Source: Peptococcaceae bacterium BICA1-7
GTDB lineage: Bacteria > Bacillota > Desulfotomaculia > Desulfotomaculales > Desulfocucumaceae
DNA: 64,000 bases
Assembly: GCA_000802095.1 (NCBI GenBank)
Contig: JUEB01000001.1
Location: forward strand, 62,001 to 126,000
Reading direction: 5' to 3'
A program made the translations under genes and the position numbers. This document shows, in pieces, positions 44,502 through 53,421 of the stretch. The stretch's first letter is position 1; each line of letters opens with the position of its first letter. The notes under the pieces are model-generated. The model saw only the letters and a list, made by a program, of their open reading frames with translations. It made no database searches and was not told where the DNA came from.

Positions 44502-45239
44502 CTACCCAAGATCTCCCCACTTGTGCATAATGATAGCCAGACAGGCCGGCCCCGCCGTCTCGGTTCTCAGTATCCTTGGCCCCAGCGATACAACAGCCAC
44601 ACCGCTGCTTTGGGCCTCCTCCACCTCGGAGTCCTCAAAGCCCCCCTCAGGCCCCACAAATATGTATATTTTTCCCGGGTTTGTCCCGGGCAGGGCATCC
44701 TTTAAGGAAGTGCTCCTTTCACCCTCCCAGGGGAGTATTGACAAGGCTCCCGGGGGAATATTCCGGAGCACATCTTCCATTTCCCGGGGAGTAAAAACTT
44801 CCGGTATTCTGGACCGGCGGCACTGCTTGGAGGCCTCCAGGGCCACCCGCTGCCACCTGGACTGCCTGGACGCTATCCTCTCCCCCTCCAGGCGGACCAC
44901 CGACCGCCTGGATACCAGGGGTATTATGCCGGACACACCCAGCTCAGTGCATTTCTGAATGATGTATTCCATTTTTTCACCCTTGGCCAGCCCCTGGACC
45001 AGAAAAACATCAATGGGAGGCTCCCCGCCGGGGTTAAAATCATTAACTTTACGGCAGGTAATATGGTCCTTCCCGATCTGCTCAATAACCGCCACTGCCG
45101 CCCTGCCGGTTCCATCCAAAAGCACCACAGAATCCCCCGGGCCCAGCCGCAGCACCCTGGCGGCGTGCTTTACATCAGTCCCCGTGATCAGAGGCCTTTC
45201 ATTATTAAACTGGTCGGAAGTAATAAAAAAGCGGTTCAT
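44502..45239 (-). CDS. rsmE: 16S rRNA m3U1498 methyltransferase RsmE
   Basis: A 245-aa SPOUT-class methyltransferase: N-terminal PUA-like part (MNRFFITSDQF, HAARVLRLGPGD) and the C-terminal knot with YIFVGPEGGFEDSEVE and LGPRILRTETAGPA, the SAM-binding loops. It methylates U1498 of 16S rRNA. The ATG at 45239 was chosen since GGGTGAT lies upstream and the protein begins at the normal position; an in-frame start at 45266 is less likely. Lies between mtaB and prmA with family B repeats on both sides. Confidence 0.95.
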   Translation of the reverse strand: MNRFFITSDQFNNERPLITGTDVKHAARVLRLGPGDSVVLLDGTGRAAVAVIEQIGKDHITCRKVNDFNPGGEPPIDVFLVQGLAKGEKMEYIIQKCTELGVSGIIPLVSRRSVVRLEGERIASRQSRWQRVALEASKQCRRSRIPEVFTPREMEDVLRNIPPGALSILPWEGERSTSLKDALPGTNPGKIYIFVGPEGGFEDSEVEEAQSSGVAVVSLGPRILRTETAGPACLAIIMHKWGDLG

Positions 45240-45274
45240 TGTATCACCCACTATGCTAATAGGCATTACTTTAC

Positions 45275-45490
45275 GGTCAGGAGACTGGAGACTGCTGATA
45301 CTGAATATCTTATAGGTCGGGAGACTGCTTGCGGGTAATTCTTCCCGTCAGGAGACAGGATTTTTGCAAGTCCTTCTTTAAGGCCGGTTTAAAGACTGAC
45401 CTCTAGTTTCTCCCCCGTCTCCCGACCCGAGGTATTACCTCCTGGCAGTCTCCTGACCCGGGGATTGCTCTTGAAAGCAGTCTCCCACCG
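45275..45490. repeat. Repeat family B, copy 3
   Basis: GGTCAGGAGACTGGAGACTG begins the element, GTCGGGAGACTGCTTGCGGG follows, and CCCGTCTCCCGACCCGAGGT with CAGTCTCCTGACCCGGGG forms the opposite arm; GAGGTATTACCTCC occurs near the right end. It fills the 257-bp gap between rsmE and prmA inside an otherwise tight gene cluster. Confidence 0.75.
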
Positions 45491-45496
45491 GAGGTA

Positions 45497-46429
45497 TTAC
45501 TCATATGCCTTTTCTGCCAAAAAGGCGGTCCATTCCCCTTCTCTGAGCACCTTCTTTATGACCAGCCCGTGAGAAGTCAGGGCGTTTTCCAACTCCCCGG
45601 ACCTGCCGGATATTATTCCGGAGGTTATGAAGGCTCCCCCTGTTTTCAGCAGGGAGACGGCCGCCGGAATTAGAGTAAGAATGACATCGGCCACTATATT
45701 GGCCACTATTATATCGGCCCCGGTGTCTATACCCTCCAGAAGGTTGGCCTCCATTACGGTTATGGCTTCTGAAAGCCCATTTATGGAAACATTCTCCCGG
45801 GCTGTCCGCACTGCCCCGGCATCGGTGTCCACCGCCAGGGCCCCGGCGGCGCCCAGCTTCACTGCTGTAATGGCCAGTATGCCTGATCCGGCGCCCACAT
45901 CAATAACGTATTCCCCGCCACTGACAACATCCTCCAGAAGGCGCATACACATGGAGGTGCTGGAGTGGGTGCCGCAGCCAAAGGCCATTCCCGGGTCCAT
46001 CTCAATCACCAGGAAATCTTCACCGGCCTCTACCTTCTCCCAGGTGGGCTTAACCATAAGGCGACTCCCCACCCTGAAGGGGTGGTAGTATTCCCGCCAG
46101 CGGTTCATCCAGTCTTCATCCTCCACTTCCCTCAAGGTCACCCCCTGAGGGTAGGACCGGCTAATGCCGCCCAGGGTGTCCAGAAGACCGGAAAGAGTTT
46201 TGTCAAGACTGCTATCTGCCTGAAGGTAACCCTTTACCAGAGGGGGCGCCTCCGGGTCCACCCCGGATATGTCCATGGCTACAGTTTCCCGGCTGCCCCC
46301 GCTGATCACCTCATAAATTAGGGCGGGGTCCTCTATGACAACCCCGCCTGTACCAAAGCTTTCAAATATTTCACTCACCGCCTCCAGGTCTTCACGGCTC
46401 ACGGTGAGGCTTATTTCCATCCATTTCAA
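45497..46429 (-). CDS. prmA: Ribosomal protein L11 methyltransferase PrmA
   Basis: A 310-aa SAM-dependent enzyme that methylates L11. N-terminal substrate-recognition part (MEISLTVSREDLEAVSEIFESFGTGG), then the catalytic domain with MDPGMAFGCGTHSSTSMCM, VIDVGAGSGILAI (SAM site) and NIVADVI. The TTG at 46429 follows GGGAACGGGA. It lies 39 bp after dnaJ, in its usual Firmicute place. Confidence 0.95.
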   Translation of the reverse strand: MKWMEISLTVSREDLEAVSEIFESFGTGGVVIEDPALIYEVISGGSRETVAMDISGVDPEAPPLVKGYLQADSSLDKTLSGLLDTLGGISRSYPQGVTLREVEDEDWMNRWREYYHPFRVGSRLMVKPTWEKVEAGEDFLVIEMDPGMAFGCGTHSSTSMCMRLLEDVVSGGEYVIDVGAGSGILAITAVKLGAAGALAVDTDAGAVRTARENVSINGLSEAITVMEANLLEGIDTGADIIVANIVADVILTLIPAAVSLLKTGGAFITSGIISGRSGELENALTSHGLVIKKVLREGEWTAFLAEKAYE

Positions 46430-46468
46430 TCCCGTTCCCGCCCGTTATACATATTTTATCTTTTTCGG

Positions 46469-47596
46469 CTAGCCCATAAAGGCGTCCTTTACCTTTCCGA
46501 AGAAGCCCTTTTCCACCCCCGCAGGGTTTTCATTGCCCAGTTTGGCAAATTCCTGGATCAGCTCTTTCTGCTTTTCGGTGAGCCTGGTGGGGGTAACCAC
46601 CTTGACCACAACGTGCTGATCGCCCCGCCCGTGGCCTCCCAGGTGCGGGACGCCCTTTCCCCTCATCCTGAACACTGACCCGGTCTGGGTGCCCTCGGGG
46701 ATTTTAAAGGTTATTTTGCCGTCCAGGGTATCCACTTCCACCTCATCACCCAGGGCTGCCTGGGCAAAGCTCAGAGGATATTCCAACACCACATCGTTGC
46801 CATCCCGGCGGAAATATTTGTGGGGCTTTACATAGATATATACATAAAGATCTCCTCTGGGGCCGCCCCTCAGTCCAGACTCTCCCTCACCGGAAACCCT
46901 AAGCCTGGTTCCATTGTCAACCCCGGCGGGTATCTTTACGTGTATGCTTCTTGTTTTTCTAACCTGACCGGCGCCGTGGCAGGTGGGGCACGGTTTTTCT
47001 ATAACCTTGCCGGCCCCCCGGCAGCGGTCACAGGCTCTGGACTGTACAATCCTCCCAAAGGGAGTGCTCTGGGCAAACTGGACCTGCCCTGCACCATTGC
47101 AGGCTGAACAGGTCTGGGCTTTTGTGCCGGGGGCCGCCCCGGTTCCCCCACAGGTCCCGCACCCCTCATTTCTGGGCACCTTAATGTCCTTCTCCAGGCC
47201 AAAGGCCGCCTCCTCAAAGGCTATCTCCATATCCACCCTGAGGTCGGATCCCTTTTCAGGGCCGCGCCTGCTCCGGCCGCCCCCGCCTCCAAAGAACATG
47301 TCAAATATATCGCCCAGCCCTCCGAAATCTCCTCCTCCGAAGCCTCCAAAACCCCCAAAGCCCTGGCCGTCGGCAGCGGCATGGCCGAAGCGGTCATAGC
47401 CGGCCCTTTTTTCCGGGTCGCTTAAAACCTCATAGGCCTCGGCAGCCTCCTTAAACTTCTCCTCGGAGTTTTCCTTGTTTTCGGGGTTGGCATCGGGGTG
47501 GTACTGGCGTGCCAGCTTTCTGTACGCTTTTTTTATTTCATCTGCAGAAGCCTCCCTGGAAACACCCAGCACTTCGTAATAATCCCGTTTGGACAT
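46469..47596 (-). CDS. dnaJ: Co-chaperone DnaJ (Hsp40)
   Basis: A 375-aa type I Hsp40. J domain (1-70) with the HPD motif in [14 protein letters not shown], a G/F-rich region ([18 protein letters not shown]), four zinc motifs [24 protein letters not shown] and CPTCHGAG, then the two beta substrate-binding domains. It delivers substrates to DnaK and triggers its ATPase. Transcribed after dnaK across a 193-bp gap that contains a long hairpin. Confidence 0.97.
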   Translation of the reverse strand: MSKRDYYEVLGVSREASADEIKKAYRKLARQYHPDANPENKENSEEKFKEAAEAYEVLSDPEKRAGYDRFGHAAADGQGFGGFGGFGGGDFGGLGDIFDMFFGGGGGRSRRGPEKGSDLRVDMEIAFEEAAFGLEKDIKVPRNEGCGTCGGTGAAPGTKAQTCSACNGAGQVQFAQSTPFGRIVQSRACDRCRGAGKVIEKPCPTCHGAGQVRKTRSIHVKIPAGVDNGTRLRVSGEGESGLRGGPRGDLYVYIYVKPHKYFRRDGNDVVLEYPLSFAQAALGDEVEVDTLDGKITFKIPEGTQTGSVFRMRGKGVPHLGGHGRGDQHVVVKVVTPTRLTEKQKELIQEFAKLGNENPAGVEKGFFGKVKDAFMG

Positions 47597-47679
47597 AATT
47601 TACCACCCCCCGGATATAACTTGGGTCCACAAGGGTTTATATTCCTACAAACCCCTGGCGTGAACTTAGCTCAAGCTTT

Positions 47680-47725
47680 ACAGCCTGTCGATCCCTGTCT
47701 TGGAAGACGGGGTCTTACAGGCTGT
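47680..47725 (-). promoter_or_regulatory. Interrupted palindrome between dnaK and dnaJ
   Basis: ACAGCCTGT (47680-47688) pairs with ACAGGCTGT (47717-47725), and inside lies a second stem CCC-GTCTT / AAGAC-GGG. There is no T tract, so it is more likely an mRNA-processing or stabilising structure than a terminator. It is not a CIRCE element. Confidence 0.5.
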
Positions 47726-47789
47726 TAGCGAGATAAAATATCAACAACATACAGAATAGCACATTTTTTGGTGGCCCGGCAAATTAAAA

Positions 47790-49640
47790 TTATTTATCCT
47801 CTTTAGCTTTATCTTCTTTAACCTCGTAGTCGGCATCAACCACATTGTCGTCTTTGTCACCGGCGCCTTCATCGGAGCTGCCGGTGGGACCTCCCCCGGC
47901 CTGCTGCTCATTCTGCTGATACAGCTGGGAGGTAAGCTCATAGAGAGGTTGGGTAACAGCCTCGGTCTTACTTTTAATCAGCTCCAGGTCACTGCCCTTT
48001 AAGGCCTCTTTCAGCTCTTCTACAGCCTTGTTCACACTCTCGGCCTTGGCGCTCTCCACCTTGTCTCCCAGTTCCTTGAGAGTCTTTTCCACCTGATAGA
48101 TGAGGCTGTCGGCCTGGTTGCGCACCTCTACCTCTTCTTTGCGCTTCTTGTCAGCCTCGGCCTGAACCTCGGCCTCCTTGACCATTTTTTCTATATCCTC
48201 ATCCGAGAGACCGCCCCCGCCGCTGATGGTTATGCTCTGTGCCTTCTGAGTGCCCAGATCCTTGGCGGAAACATTGACTATCCCGTTAACATCCAGATCA
48301 AATTTGACCTCTATCTGAGGCACCCCTCTGGGGGCCGGCGGTATTCCGGTCAGGGTGAAGCGTCCCAGAGACTTGTTGTCGGCCGCCATGGCCCGCTCGC
48401 CCTGCAGCACATTTATCTCCACAGTGGTCTGGCCGTCGGCGGCAGTGGAGAATATCTGGCTCTTGGAAGTGGGAATGGTGGTATTCCTTTCAATAAGCTT
48501 TGTAGACACACCACCCAGGGTTTCAATGCCCAGCGAAAGCGGGGTAACATCCAGCAGCAGCACATCCTTAACCTCTCCGGCCAGAACTCCGGCCTGGATG
48601 GCCGCCCCTATGGCCACGCACTCGTCAGGATTGATGCCTTTGTGGGGCTCCTTGCCCAGAAACTTACGAATGGAATCCTGAACAGCGGGGATCCTGGTGG
48701 AGCCCCCCACCATCAGTATCCTGTGAATATCCTTCGGCTCAAGGCCTGAATCGCTCAGAGCCTGCCTGGTGGGACCCATTGTTTTCTCCACCAGGTCGGC
48801 GGTCAGCTCGTCAAATTTGGCCCTGGTCAGATTAAGGTCCAGGTGTTTGGGACCGTTGGCATCAGCAGTCACAAAGGGCAGATTTATATTGGTGCTGGCC
48901 ACACCGCTCAGCTCTATCTTGGCCTTCTCGGCAGCCTCCTTGAGGCGCTGCATGGCCATGCGGTCATTGGCCAGATCAATGCCGGAGTCTTTCTTAAATT
49001 CGGCTACCATCCAGTCAATAACCCTCTCGTCAAAATCGTCCCCGCCCAGGCGGTTATTCCCGCTGGTGGCCTTTACCTCAAAAACGCCTTCCCCCAGCTC
49101 CAGTATGGAGACGTCAAAGGTGCCACCCCCCAGGTCGAAAACCAGAATGGTCTGATCCTCTCCCTTCTCCAGACCGTAAGCCAGGGCGGCGGCGGTGGGC
49201 TCATTGATGATGCGCAGCACCTCCAGCCCGGCTATTTTTCCGGCGTCCTTGGTAGCCTGCCTCTGGGCATCGGTAAAATAGGCCGGCACGGTAATCACTG
49301 CCTGCTCCACCTTCTGTCCCAGATAGCCCTCTGCGTCAGCTTTAAGCTTCTGCAGTATCATGGCCGAAATTTCCTGGGGTGAAAAATTCTTATCGTCTAT
49401 TTCCACCTTGTAGGTGGTTCCCATATGCCTCTTTATTGAGCTTATGGTGCGGTCAGGGTTGCTTACCGCCTGCCTTTTGGCCACCTGGCCCACCAGGCGC
49501 TCCCCGGTCTTGGAAAAGCCAACCACTGAGGGTGTTGTGCGGCCTCCCTCGGCGTTTGGAATGACTACCGCCTCCCCGCCTTCCATTACAGCCACGCACG
49601 AGTTGGTGGTGCCCAGATCTATGCCTATTACCTTGCCCAT
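47790..49640 (-). CDS. dnaK: Molecular chaperone DnaK (Hsp70)
   Basis: A 616-aa Hsp70. The ATPase domain has [33 protein letters not shown] and [12 protein letters not shown]; the substrate-binding domain begins [17 protein letters not shown], and the C-terminal tail is charged. The length is normal for Firmicutes. It acts with DnaJ and GrpE, and probably beside the group III chaperonin encoded two genes upstream. The 177-bp gap to grpE holds repeat C3, so a secondary promoter there is possible. Confidence 0.98.
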   Translation of the reverse strand: MGKVIGIDLGTTNSCVAVMEGGEAVVIPNAEGGRTTPSVVGFSKTGERLVGQVAKRQAVSNPDRTISSIKRHMGTTYKVEIDDKNFSPQEISAMILQKLKADAEGYLGQKVEQAVITVPAYFTDAQRQATKDAGKIAGLEVLRIINEPTAAALAYGLEKGEDQTILVFDLGGGTFDVSILELGEGVFEVKATSGNNRLGGDDFDERVIDWMVAEFKKDSGIDLANDRMAMQRLKEAAEKAKIELSGVASTNINLPFVTADANGPKHLDLNLTRAKFDELTADLVEKTMGPTRQALSDSGLEPKDIHRILMVGGSTRIPAVQDSIRKFLGKEPHKGINPDECVAIGAAIQAGVLAGEVKDVLLLDVTPLSLGIETLGGVSTKLIERNTTIPTSKSQIFSTAADGQTTVEINVLQGERAMAADNKSLGRFTLTGIPPAPRGVPQIEVKFDLDVNGIVNVSAKDLGTQKAQSITISGGGGLSDEDIEKMVKEAEVQAEADKKRKEEVEVRNQADSLIYQVEKTLKELGDKVESAKAESVNKAVEELKEALKGSDLELIKSKTEAVTQPLYELTSQLYQQNEQQAGGGPTGSSDEGAGDKDDNVVDADYEVKEDKAKEDK

Positions 49641-49754
49641 TGATAACCTTCCTTTCGCTCACATTCTTTTATATTAACTAATACTGACAGAATCACTGCC
49701 AAAAGCAGTCACCAATTAGAATGTATTTATCGACATATCAGAAATGCCCTAACC

Positions 49755-49794
49755 ATTCTGAATTCTGAATTCTGACTCCTGTATTCCGACCGCA
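49755..49794. repeat. Repeat family C, copy 3
   Basis: Three ATTCTGA units in tandem followed by CTCCTGTATTCCGACCGCA, the 3' block shared with C1 (inverted) and C2. It interrupts the hrcA operon between dnaK and grpE. Confidence 0.7.
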
Positions 49795-49817
49795 GAGTAT
49801 GGTCAGAATAAGCGTAT

Positions 49818-50438
49818 TCAGGTTGCCACCTTGACCATGGCCGCACGAATGGTTTTTCCCCTTAAGGAATACCCCTTCCTTAACTCCTCGATAACGGTGT
49901 TTTCCGGGTGCTCCCCTCCCTCTTCCCTCATAACGGCCTCGTGTATTTCGGGGTTAAACTGGGCCCCCACAGCTGGAACGGCCTCCAGTCCTTCTGAGTT
50001 AAGCACGTCCCTTATCTGCCTGCTAATCATTTCAATGCCCTCGTATACCTTATCCACATCATCATGCCTTAGGGACAGCGCTCTTTCCAGATTGTCCAGC
50101 ACCGGCAGCAGCGCCGTTATTATCTGCTCGCCGGCGTATTTCACCAGTTCCTCTCTTTCCCTGGCTACACGCCTGCGATAATTATCAAAGTCAGCCTGCA
50201 TCCTGGCCAGACGGTTAAAATAATCCTCCGCCTTTGCCCTTTCCTGATCCAGTTGCCTGGCCAGACTGTCTCCGTCAGCCTCCCCGGGGCTTTCCCCACT
50301 CCCGGGCTGATCAGTCACGGCCCGGTCCTGGCAGGCTTCCACGGCGTCCTCTTCCGGGGCGTCCATGGAACCATCCCTTTCAGAGGCTACTTTTGTTTCC
50401 CCGCCCGGAATGTCTTCCATTTCCCGCTCATGCTGCAT
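49818..50438 (-). CDS. grpE: Nucleotide exchange factor GrpE
   Basis: A 206-aa protein with an acidic disordered N terminus (about 1-60), a long coiled coil (RAKAEDYFNRLARMQADFDNYRRRVARERE) and the C-terminal beta domain (EGLEAVPAVGAQFNPEIHEAV, TVIEELRKGYSLRGKTIRAAMVKV). It releases ADP from DnaK. The ATG at 50438 has GAGGTGA 8 bases before it; a GTG at 50450 lies in that ribosome site. It follows the chaperonin gene by about 20 bp. Confidence 0.96.
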   Translation of the reverse strand: MQHEREMEDIPGGETKVASERDGSMDAPEEDAVEACQDRAVTDQPGSGESPGEADGDSLARQLDQERAKAEDYFNRLARMQADFDNYRRRVAREREELVKYAGEQIITALLPVLDNLERALSLRHDDVDKVYEGIEMISRQIRDVLNSEGLEAVPAVGAQFNPEIHEAVMREEGGEHPENTVIEELRKGYSLRGKTIRAAMVKVAT

Positions 50439-50459
50439 ATCCGTCCTCACCTCGCCCTT

Positions 50460-52019
50460 TTATTTATCCAGCTCTCTTATGTCTTTTTCCTCACGCTTTT
50501 TTATAATGGTGTCGATCCTCAGTATGGCCTCGGCAATCTCCCCGGCTGCCTTTAAAGCATAGGTCTTAACCAGGGCCGGATCCACCACCCCGGCTACAAA
50601 CATATCAATTATTTCGCCGGTATCACAGTCCACAGCCAGAGCGTCATTGCCTCTTTCCGACTGGGCTGCGGTAACATCCCCCAGTTTCTCCAGTGGATTA
50701 AAGCCGGCATTGCCCGCAATCTGGGCCATTGGCCTCTTTAGTGCCTCCACCACGCAGTCCACCCCATAGACAGCCATGCCCCGCATATCCTTACGGATTT
50801 TTTCCACATCCCCGGCTGCCGCCAGCTCTACAGAGCCTCCGCCGGGCACCACCCCGCCCTTTATTACCGCCTGGACGGCGGCTGCGGCGTCCTTGGCGAT
50901 GCGCTCCCTTTCGCCAACCACCTCAGCAGTGGCCGCCCCCACCAGCACGGTGGCCATTGACTTGCCGCCTCCGTCCTGTATCCATACCTGCTCGAGTTTT
51001 TCGTCATTATATACCCTGCCTGCCCTGCCCAGGTATGCCGCCAGCTGGCCCGGGTCCTTTTTTAAGCCATTTCTCTTAATCATCCTGGCCCCGGTATGAT
51101 CTGCGGCCTTGCGCAGATCAGTGGTTAAAACCCTCTGCACCACCATTGCCCCTGCGTCGGTGAGCATTTCCTCGGCGGCTTCGTTAACCCCCCGGTCCAC
51201 CAGCACCAGGCCTACCTTCATGTCCACCAGCTTCTGTATGTTTTGGCGGAACTGGGCCTGCAGCTCCATGTAGCGGGCAAAGCCGGCCTCGGTGGACAGT
51301 GCCTCATCCTCTATCTCTTCCGGCTCAAGGGAGTCGTCAATCACCAGCACCATAACTCCATCCAGTTCTAACGGCATCTGGCGGTTCATTCTCTCTTTGC
51401 CTATGATTACACCTCTAAAAACCTGGTTATCCGCGCCCTCTTCGGCCACCACGGTATCTGCCAGCCTGAAGGACCGGTCCAGCAGCTTTTCACTGCCCAC
51501 CATGCCGGCGGCACTTACCACCAGGTCGGCTATGTCCTCATAGCCCCTGCCGGCGATCATGGCCACCTGCCGTATTACCGGGTCTGAAACATGGTCAACC
51601 ATCCGGGCCCGGCGGCCTATGGCCTCTACTCCTGCCCTGACACCGGCCCTCAGTCCCTCTATAACCCTCGATACAGGAACCCCCCTGGCAACCTGCTCCA
51701 CCCCGGCGCCCACCAGGGCCCCGGCCAGCACCGTGGCAGTGGTGGTTCCATCACCTATCTCCTCCTGCTGGGCCCTGGCGATGTTGATCATCATTCTGGC
51801 TGCAGGGTGATTGGCCTCCATCATGGTCAGTATGGTGACCCCGTCGTTGGTTATAACCACCTCACCGAACTTATCCACCAGCATGGTGTCAAGCCCCTTG
51901 GGCCCAAGGGTGCCCTCCACCGCCGAGGCGATGGCCCTTATGGCATTGGCGTTGGATACCAGGGCAGCCATTTTTTCGTTTACCTCGGCCCCACCGCTGG
52001 CCTGCTGTTTAAGACTCAT
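50460..52019 (-). CDS. Group III chaperonin (thermosome/TCP-1-like) in the hsp70 operon
   Basis: A 519-aa chaperonin that is clearly of the archaeal/eukaryotic type, not GroEL. Diagnostic segments are GTLGPKGLDTMLVD, ITNDGVTIL (nucleotide contact), IGDGTTTATVLAGALV (catalytic loop with the GDGTT motif) and a C-terminal GGVVPGGGSVELA. The built-in lid of group II chaperonins would replace GroES. The gene lies between hrcA (7 bp) and grpE (about 20 bp), exactly where Carboxydothermus and some related Clostridia carry such genes, named group III chaperonins. CIRCE control is therefore expected. No GroEL or GroES is in this window. Confidence 0.95.
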   Translation of the reverse strand: MSLKQQASGGAEVNEKMAALVSNANAIRAIASAVEGTLGPKGLDTMLVDKFGEVVITNDGVTILTMMEANHPAARMMINIARAQQEEIGDGTTTATVLAGALVGAGVEQVARGVPVSRVIEGLRAGVRAGVEAIGRRARMVDHVSDPVIRQVAMIAGRGYEDIADLVVSAAGMVGSEKLLDRSFRLADTVVAEEGADNQVFRGVIIGKERMNRQMPLELDGVMVLVIDDSLEPEEIEDEALSTEAGFARYMELQAQFRQNIQKLVDMKVGLVLVDRGVNEAAEEMLTDAGAMVVQRVLTTDLRKAADHTGARMIKRNGLKKDPGQLAAYLGRAGRVYNDEKLEQVWIQDGGGKSMATVLVGAATAEVVGERERIAKDAAAAVQAVIKGGVVPGGGSVELAAAGDVEKIRKDMRGMAVYGVDCVVEALKRPMAQIAGNAGFNPLEKLGDVTAAQSERGNDALAVDCDTGEIIDMFVAGVVDPALVKTYALKAAGEIAEAILRIDTIIKKREEKDIRELDK

Positions 52020-52026
52020 ATTTAGG

Positions 52027-53070
52027 TTATCTCCATCCCTTAAACATTTTTTCCAGAGTATCGGAAAGGTTAAGGGTCATGTGCTCTACCACACTGACCA
52101 CCCAGGCGTAGTCCATCCTGGTGGGCCCCAGCACCCCTATCTTTCCTATAGGCTGTCCGTCCAGATGATAGGTGGCCACAACCACGCTGCAGTCTTTTAC
52201 CTCTTCCCTGTTCAGCTCACTGCCTATGCGGACAGTAACGCCCCCTTCCTTATAGTCCCTCTCCAGAAGGTTCCTAAGGAGGTTTTCCTGATCAAGGAGG
52301 CTCAGAAGTGTTTTTACTTTTTCTATATTATGGAATTCCGGCTGGTTTAGTATATTGAAAACCCCGCCCAGATATATCTTATCTTCCTTTTCCATGGACA
52401 GACCCTCCTCCAGGAGGTGTACCGCCAGATCAAGTATGTTTTTATGCTTGGACAGCTCAAAGTATATCTCTTTGATCAGTCCCATTTTTATCTTATCGAT
52501 GGTCAGTCCCTGCAGCCTGGCGTTAAAAACCCCGGAGATAGTATCCAGGTCGGTCTGGTTTACTCCTTCAGGCACCTCTATCATATTGTGCTTTATGGCC
52601 CCGGTGCTTAGCACTACAATAACCATGGCCTGGCCCGGGTTCATAAGCACCAGCTGCATATGCTTCAGGGCGCTCATATCGGTTCTGGGGGTAATTATCA
52701 TAGAGGCGTAGTTGGTTATCTGGGACAGCAGGGAGTTGGTCTGTGCGACCACCTGCCCGACATCCTTTACCTTATTAACGTACCCCTTCCTTATAATCTC
52801 CTCTTCTTTTCTGGAAAGATCCTTTTTCTTCATTAAAAAGTCCACATAGTACCTGTATCCTTTTTGTGAGGGAACCCTTCCGGCGGAGGTGTGGGGCTGC
52901 TCAATATAGCCGAGTTCCTCCAGATCCGACATCTCGTTCCTGATGGTGGCCGGGCTGACTCCCAGATCGAATTTTCTTGCAATGGTGCGTGACCCCACCG
53001 GTTCTGCCGTGGAGATATAATCCATTATTATGGCCATGAGAACCTGCTGCTTTCGGGCATCCATTTTCAT
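52027..53070 (-). CDS. hrcA: Heat-shock repressor HrcA
   Basis: A 347-aa repressor: N-terminal winged helix (DARKQQVLMAIIMDYISTAEP, IARKFDLGVSPATIRNEMSDLEELGYIEQPHTSAGRVPSQKGYR), GAF-like central domain and C-terminal dimer part (GPTRMDYAWVVSVVEHM). It binds CIRCE until heat or unfolded protein titrates the GroE-type chaperonin that keeps it active; here the group III chaperonin might fill that role (inference). The ATG at 53070 has GGTGG upstream. Its own CIRCE site lies 21 bp ahead, so it is autoregulated. Confidence 0.97.
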   Translation of the reverse strand: MKMDARKQQVLMAIIMDYISTAEPVGSRTIARKFDLGVSPATIRNEMSDLEELGYIEQPHTSAGRVPSQKGYRYYVDFLMKKKDLSRKEEEIIRKGYVNKVKDVGQVVAQTNSLLSQITNYASMIITPRTDMSALKHMQLVLMNPGQAMVIVVLSTGAIKHNMIEVPEGVNQTDLDTISGVFNARLQGLTIDKIKMGLIKEIYFELSKHKNILDLAVHLLEEGLSMEKEDKIYLGGVFNILNQPEFHNIEKVKTLLSLLDQENLLRNLLERDYKEGGVTVRIGSELNREEVKDCSVVVATYHLDGQPIGKIGVLGPTRMDYAWVVSVVEHMTLNLSDTLEKMFKGWR

Positions 53071-53090
53071 ACAGGACCACCACCCTTTTG

Positions 53091-53117
53091 TTAGCACTCT
53101 CTTTTGTCGAGTGCTAA
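53091..53117 (-). promoter_or_regulatory. CIRCE operator of the hrcA-chaperonin-dnaK operon
   Basis: A perfect inverted repeat TTAGCACTC - 9 bases - GAGTGCTAA, exactly the consensus CIRCE, lies between the promoter at 53131-53159 and the hrcA start. HrcA should bind here. No second CIRCE was found in the window. Confidence 0.97.
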
Positions 53118-53130
53118 TTCCCATACGTAA

Positions 53131-53159
53131 AAAATAGCACCGGACAATTATTTTGTCAA
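53131..53159 (-). promoter_or_regulatory. Sigma-A promoter of the hrcA operon
   Basis: On the minus strand, TTGACA (53159-53154) and TATTTT (53136-53131) are 17 bp apart. The CIRCE element begins 13 bp after the -10 box, covering the start of transcription, the usual repressing position. Confidence 0.85.
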
Positions 53160-53232
53160 GCGTTAAAGGAATAAAAAAGAAACGCCTATTATTTAGAATA
53201 ACCTTAAAAGGGAATGCTTATAAGCGTTGCTT

Positions 53233-53411
53233 CCCTGTCAGGAGACAGGATACAGGAGACAGAAGTTTTTTCATGCCAAGACATGAAGTTAAACTTCCAG
53301 AGCTCTGTATAAAGCTACTAATGCCCCGCAGTAAAAAATAGTAATCGACAAATCAGGAATGCCCTGAACATTCTGTCTCCTGTCTCCTGTCTCCCGACCA
53401 GAGGTATTACC
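53233..53411. repeat. Repeat family B, copy 4
   Basis: CCCTGTCAGGAGACAGGATA and CAGGAGACAG form the left arm; the right arm (53373-53399) has three TCTCCTG-type units and ends CTCCCGACC followed by GAGGTATTACC. It separates hemW from the hrcA promoter. Confidence 0.75.
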
Positions 53412-53421
53412 CTCAAGCTAT

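Noticed and set aside
44299-45490. Family B repeats as remnants of an insertion sequence
   Set aside because: No transposase fragments can be read in any frame between the arms, so only non-coding repeat elements are claimed.
47680-47725. Palindrome between dnaK and dnaJ as a second CIRCE
   Set aside because: The arms ACAGCCTGT/ACAGGCTGT do not match TTAGCACTC/GAGTGCTAA and the spacing is far longer than 9 bases.
53131-53159. A sigma-B-type or other stress promoter for the hrcA operon
   Set aside because: The TTGACA-17-TATTTT arrangement followed by CIRCE fully explains heat regulation, and no alternative sigma-factor boxes were seen.
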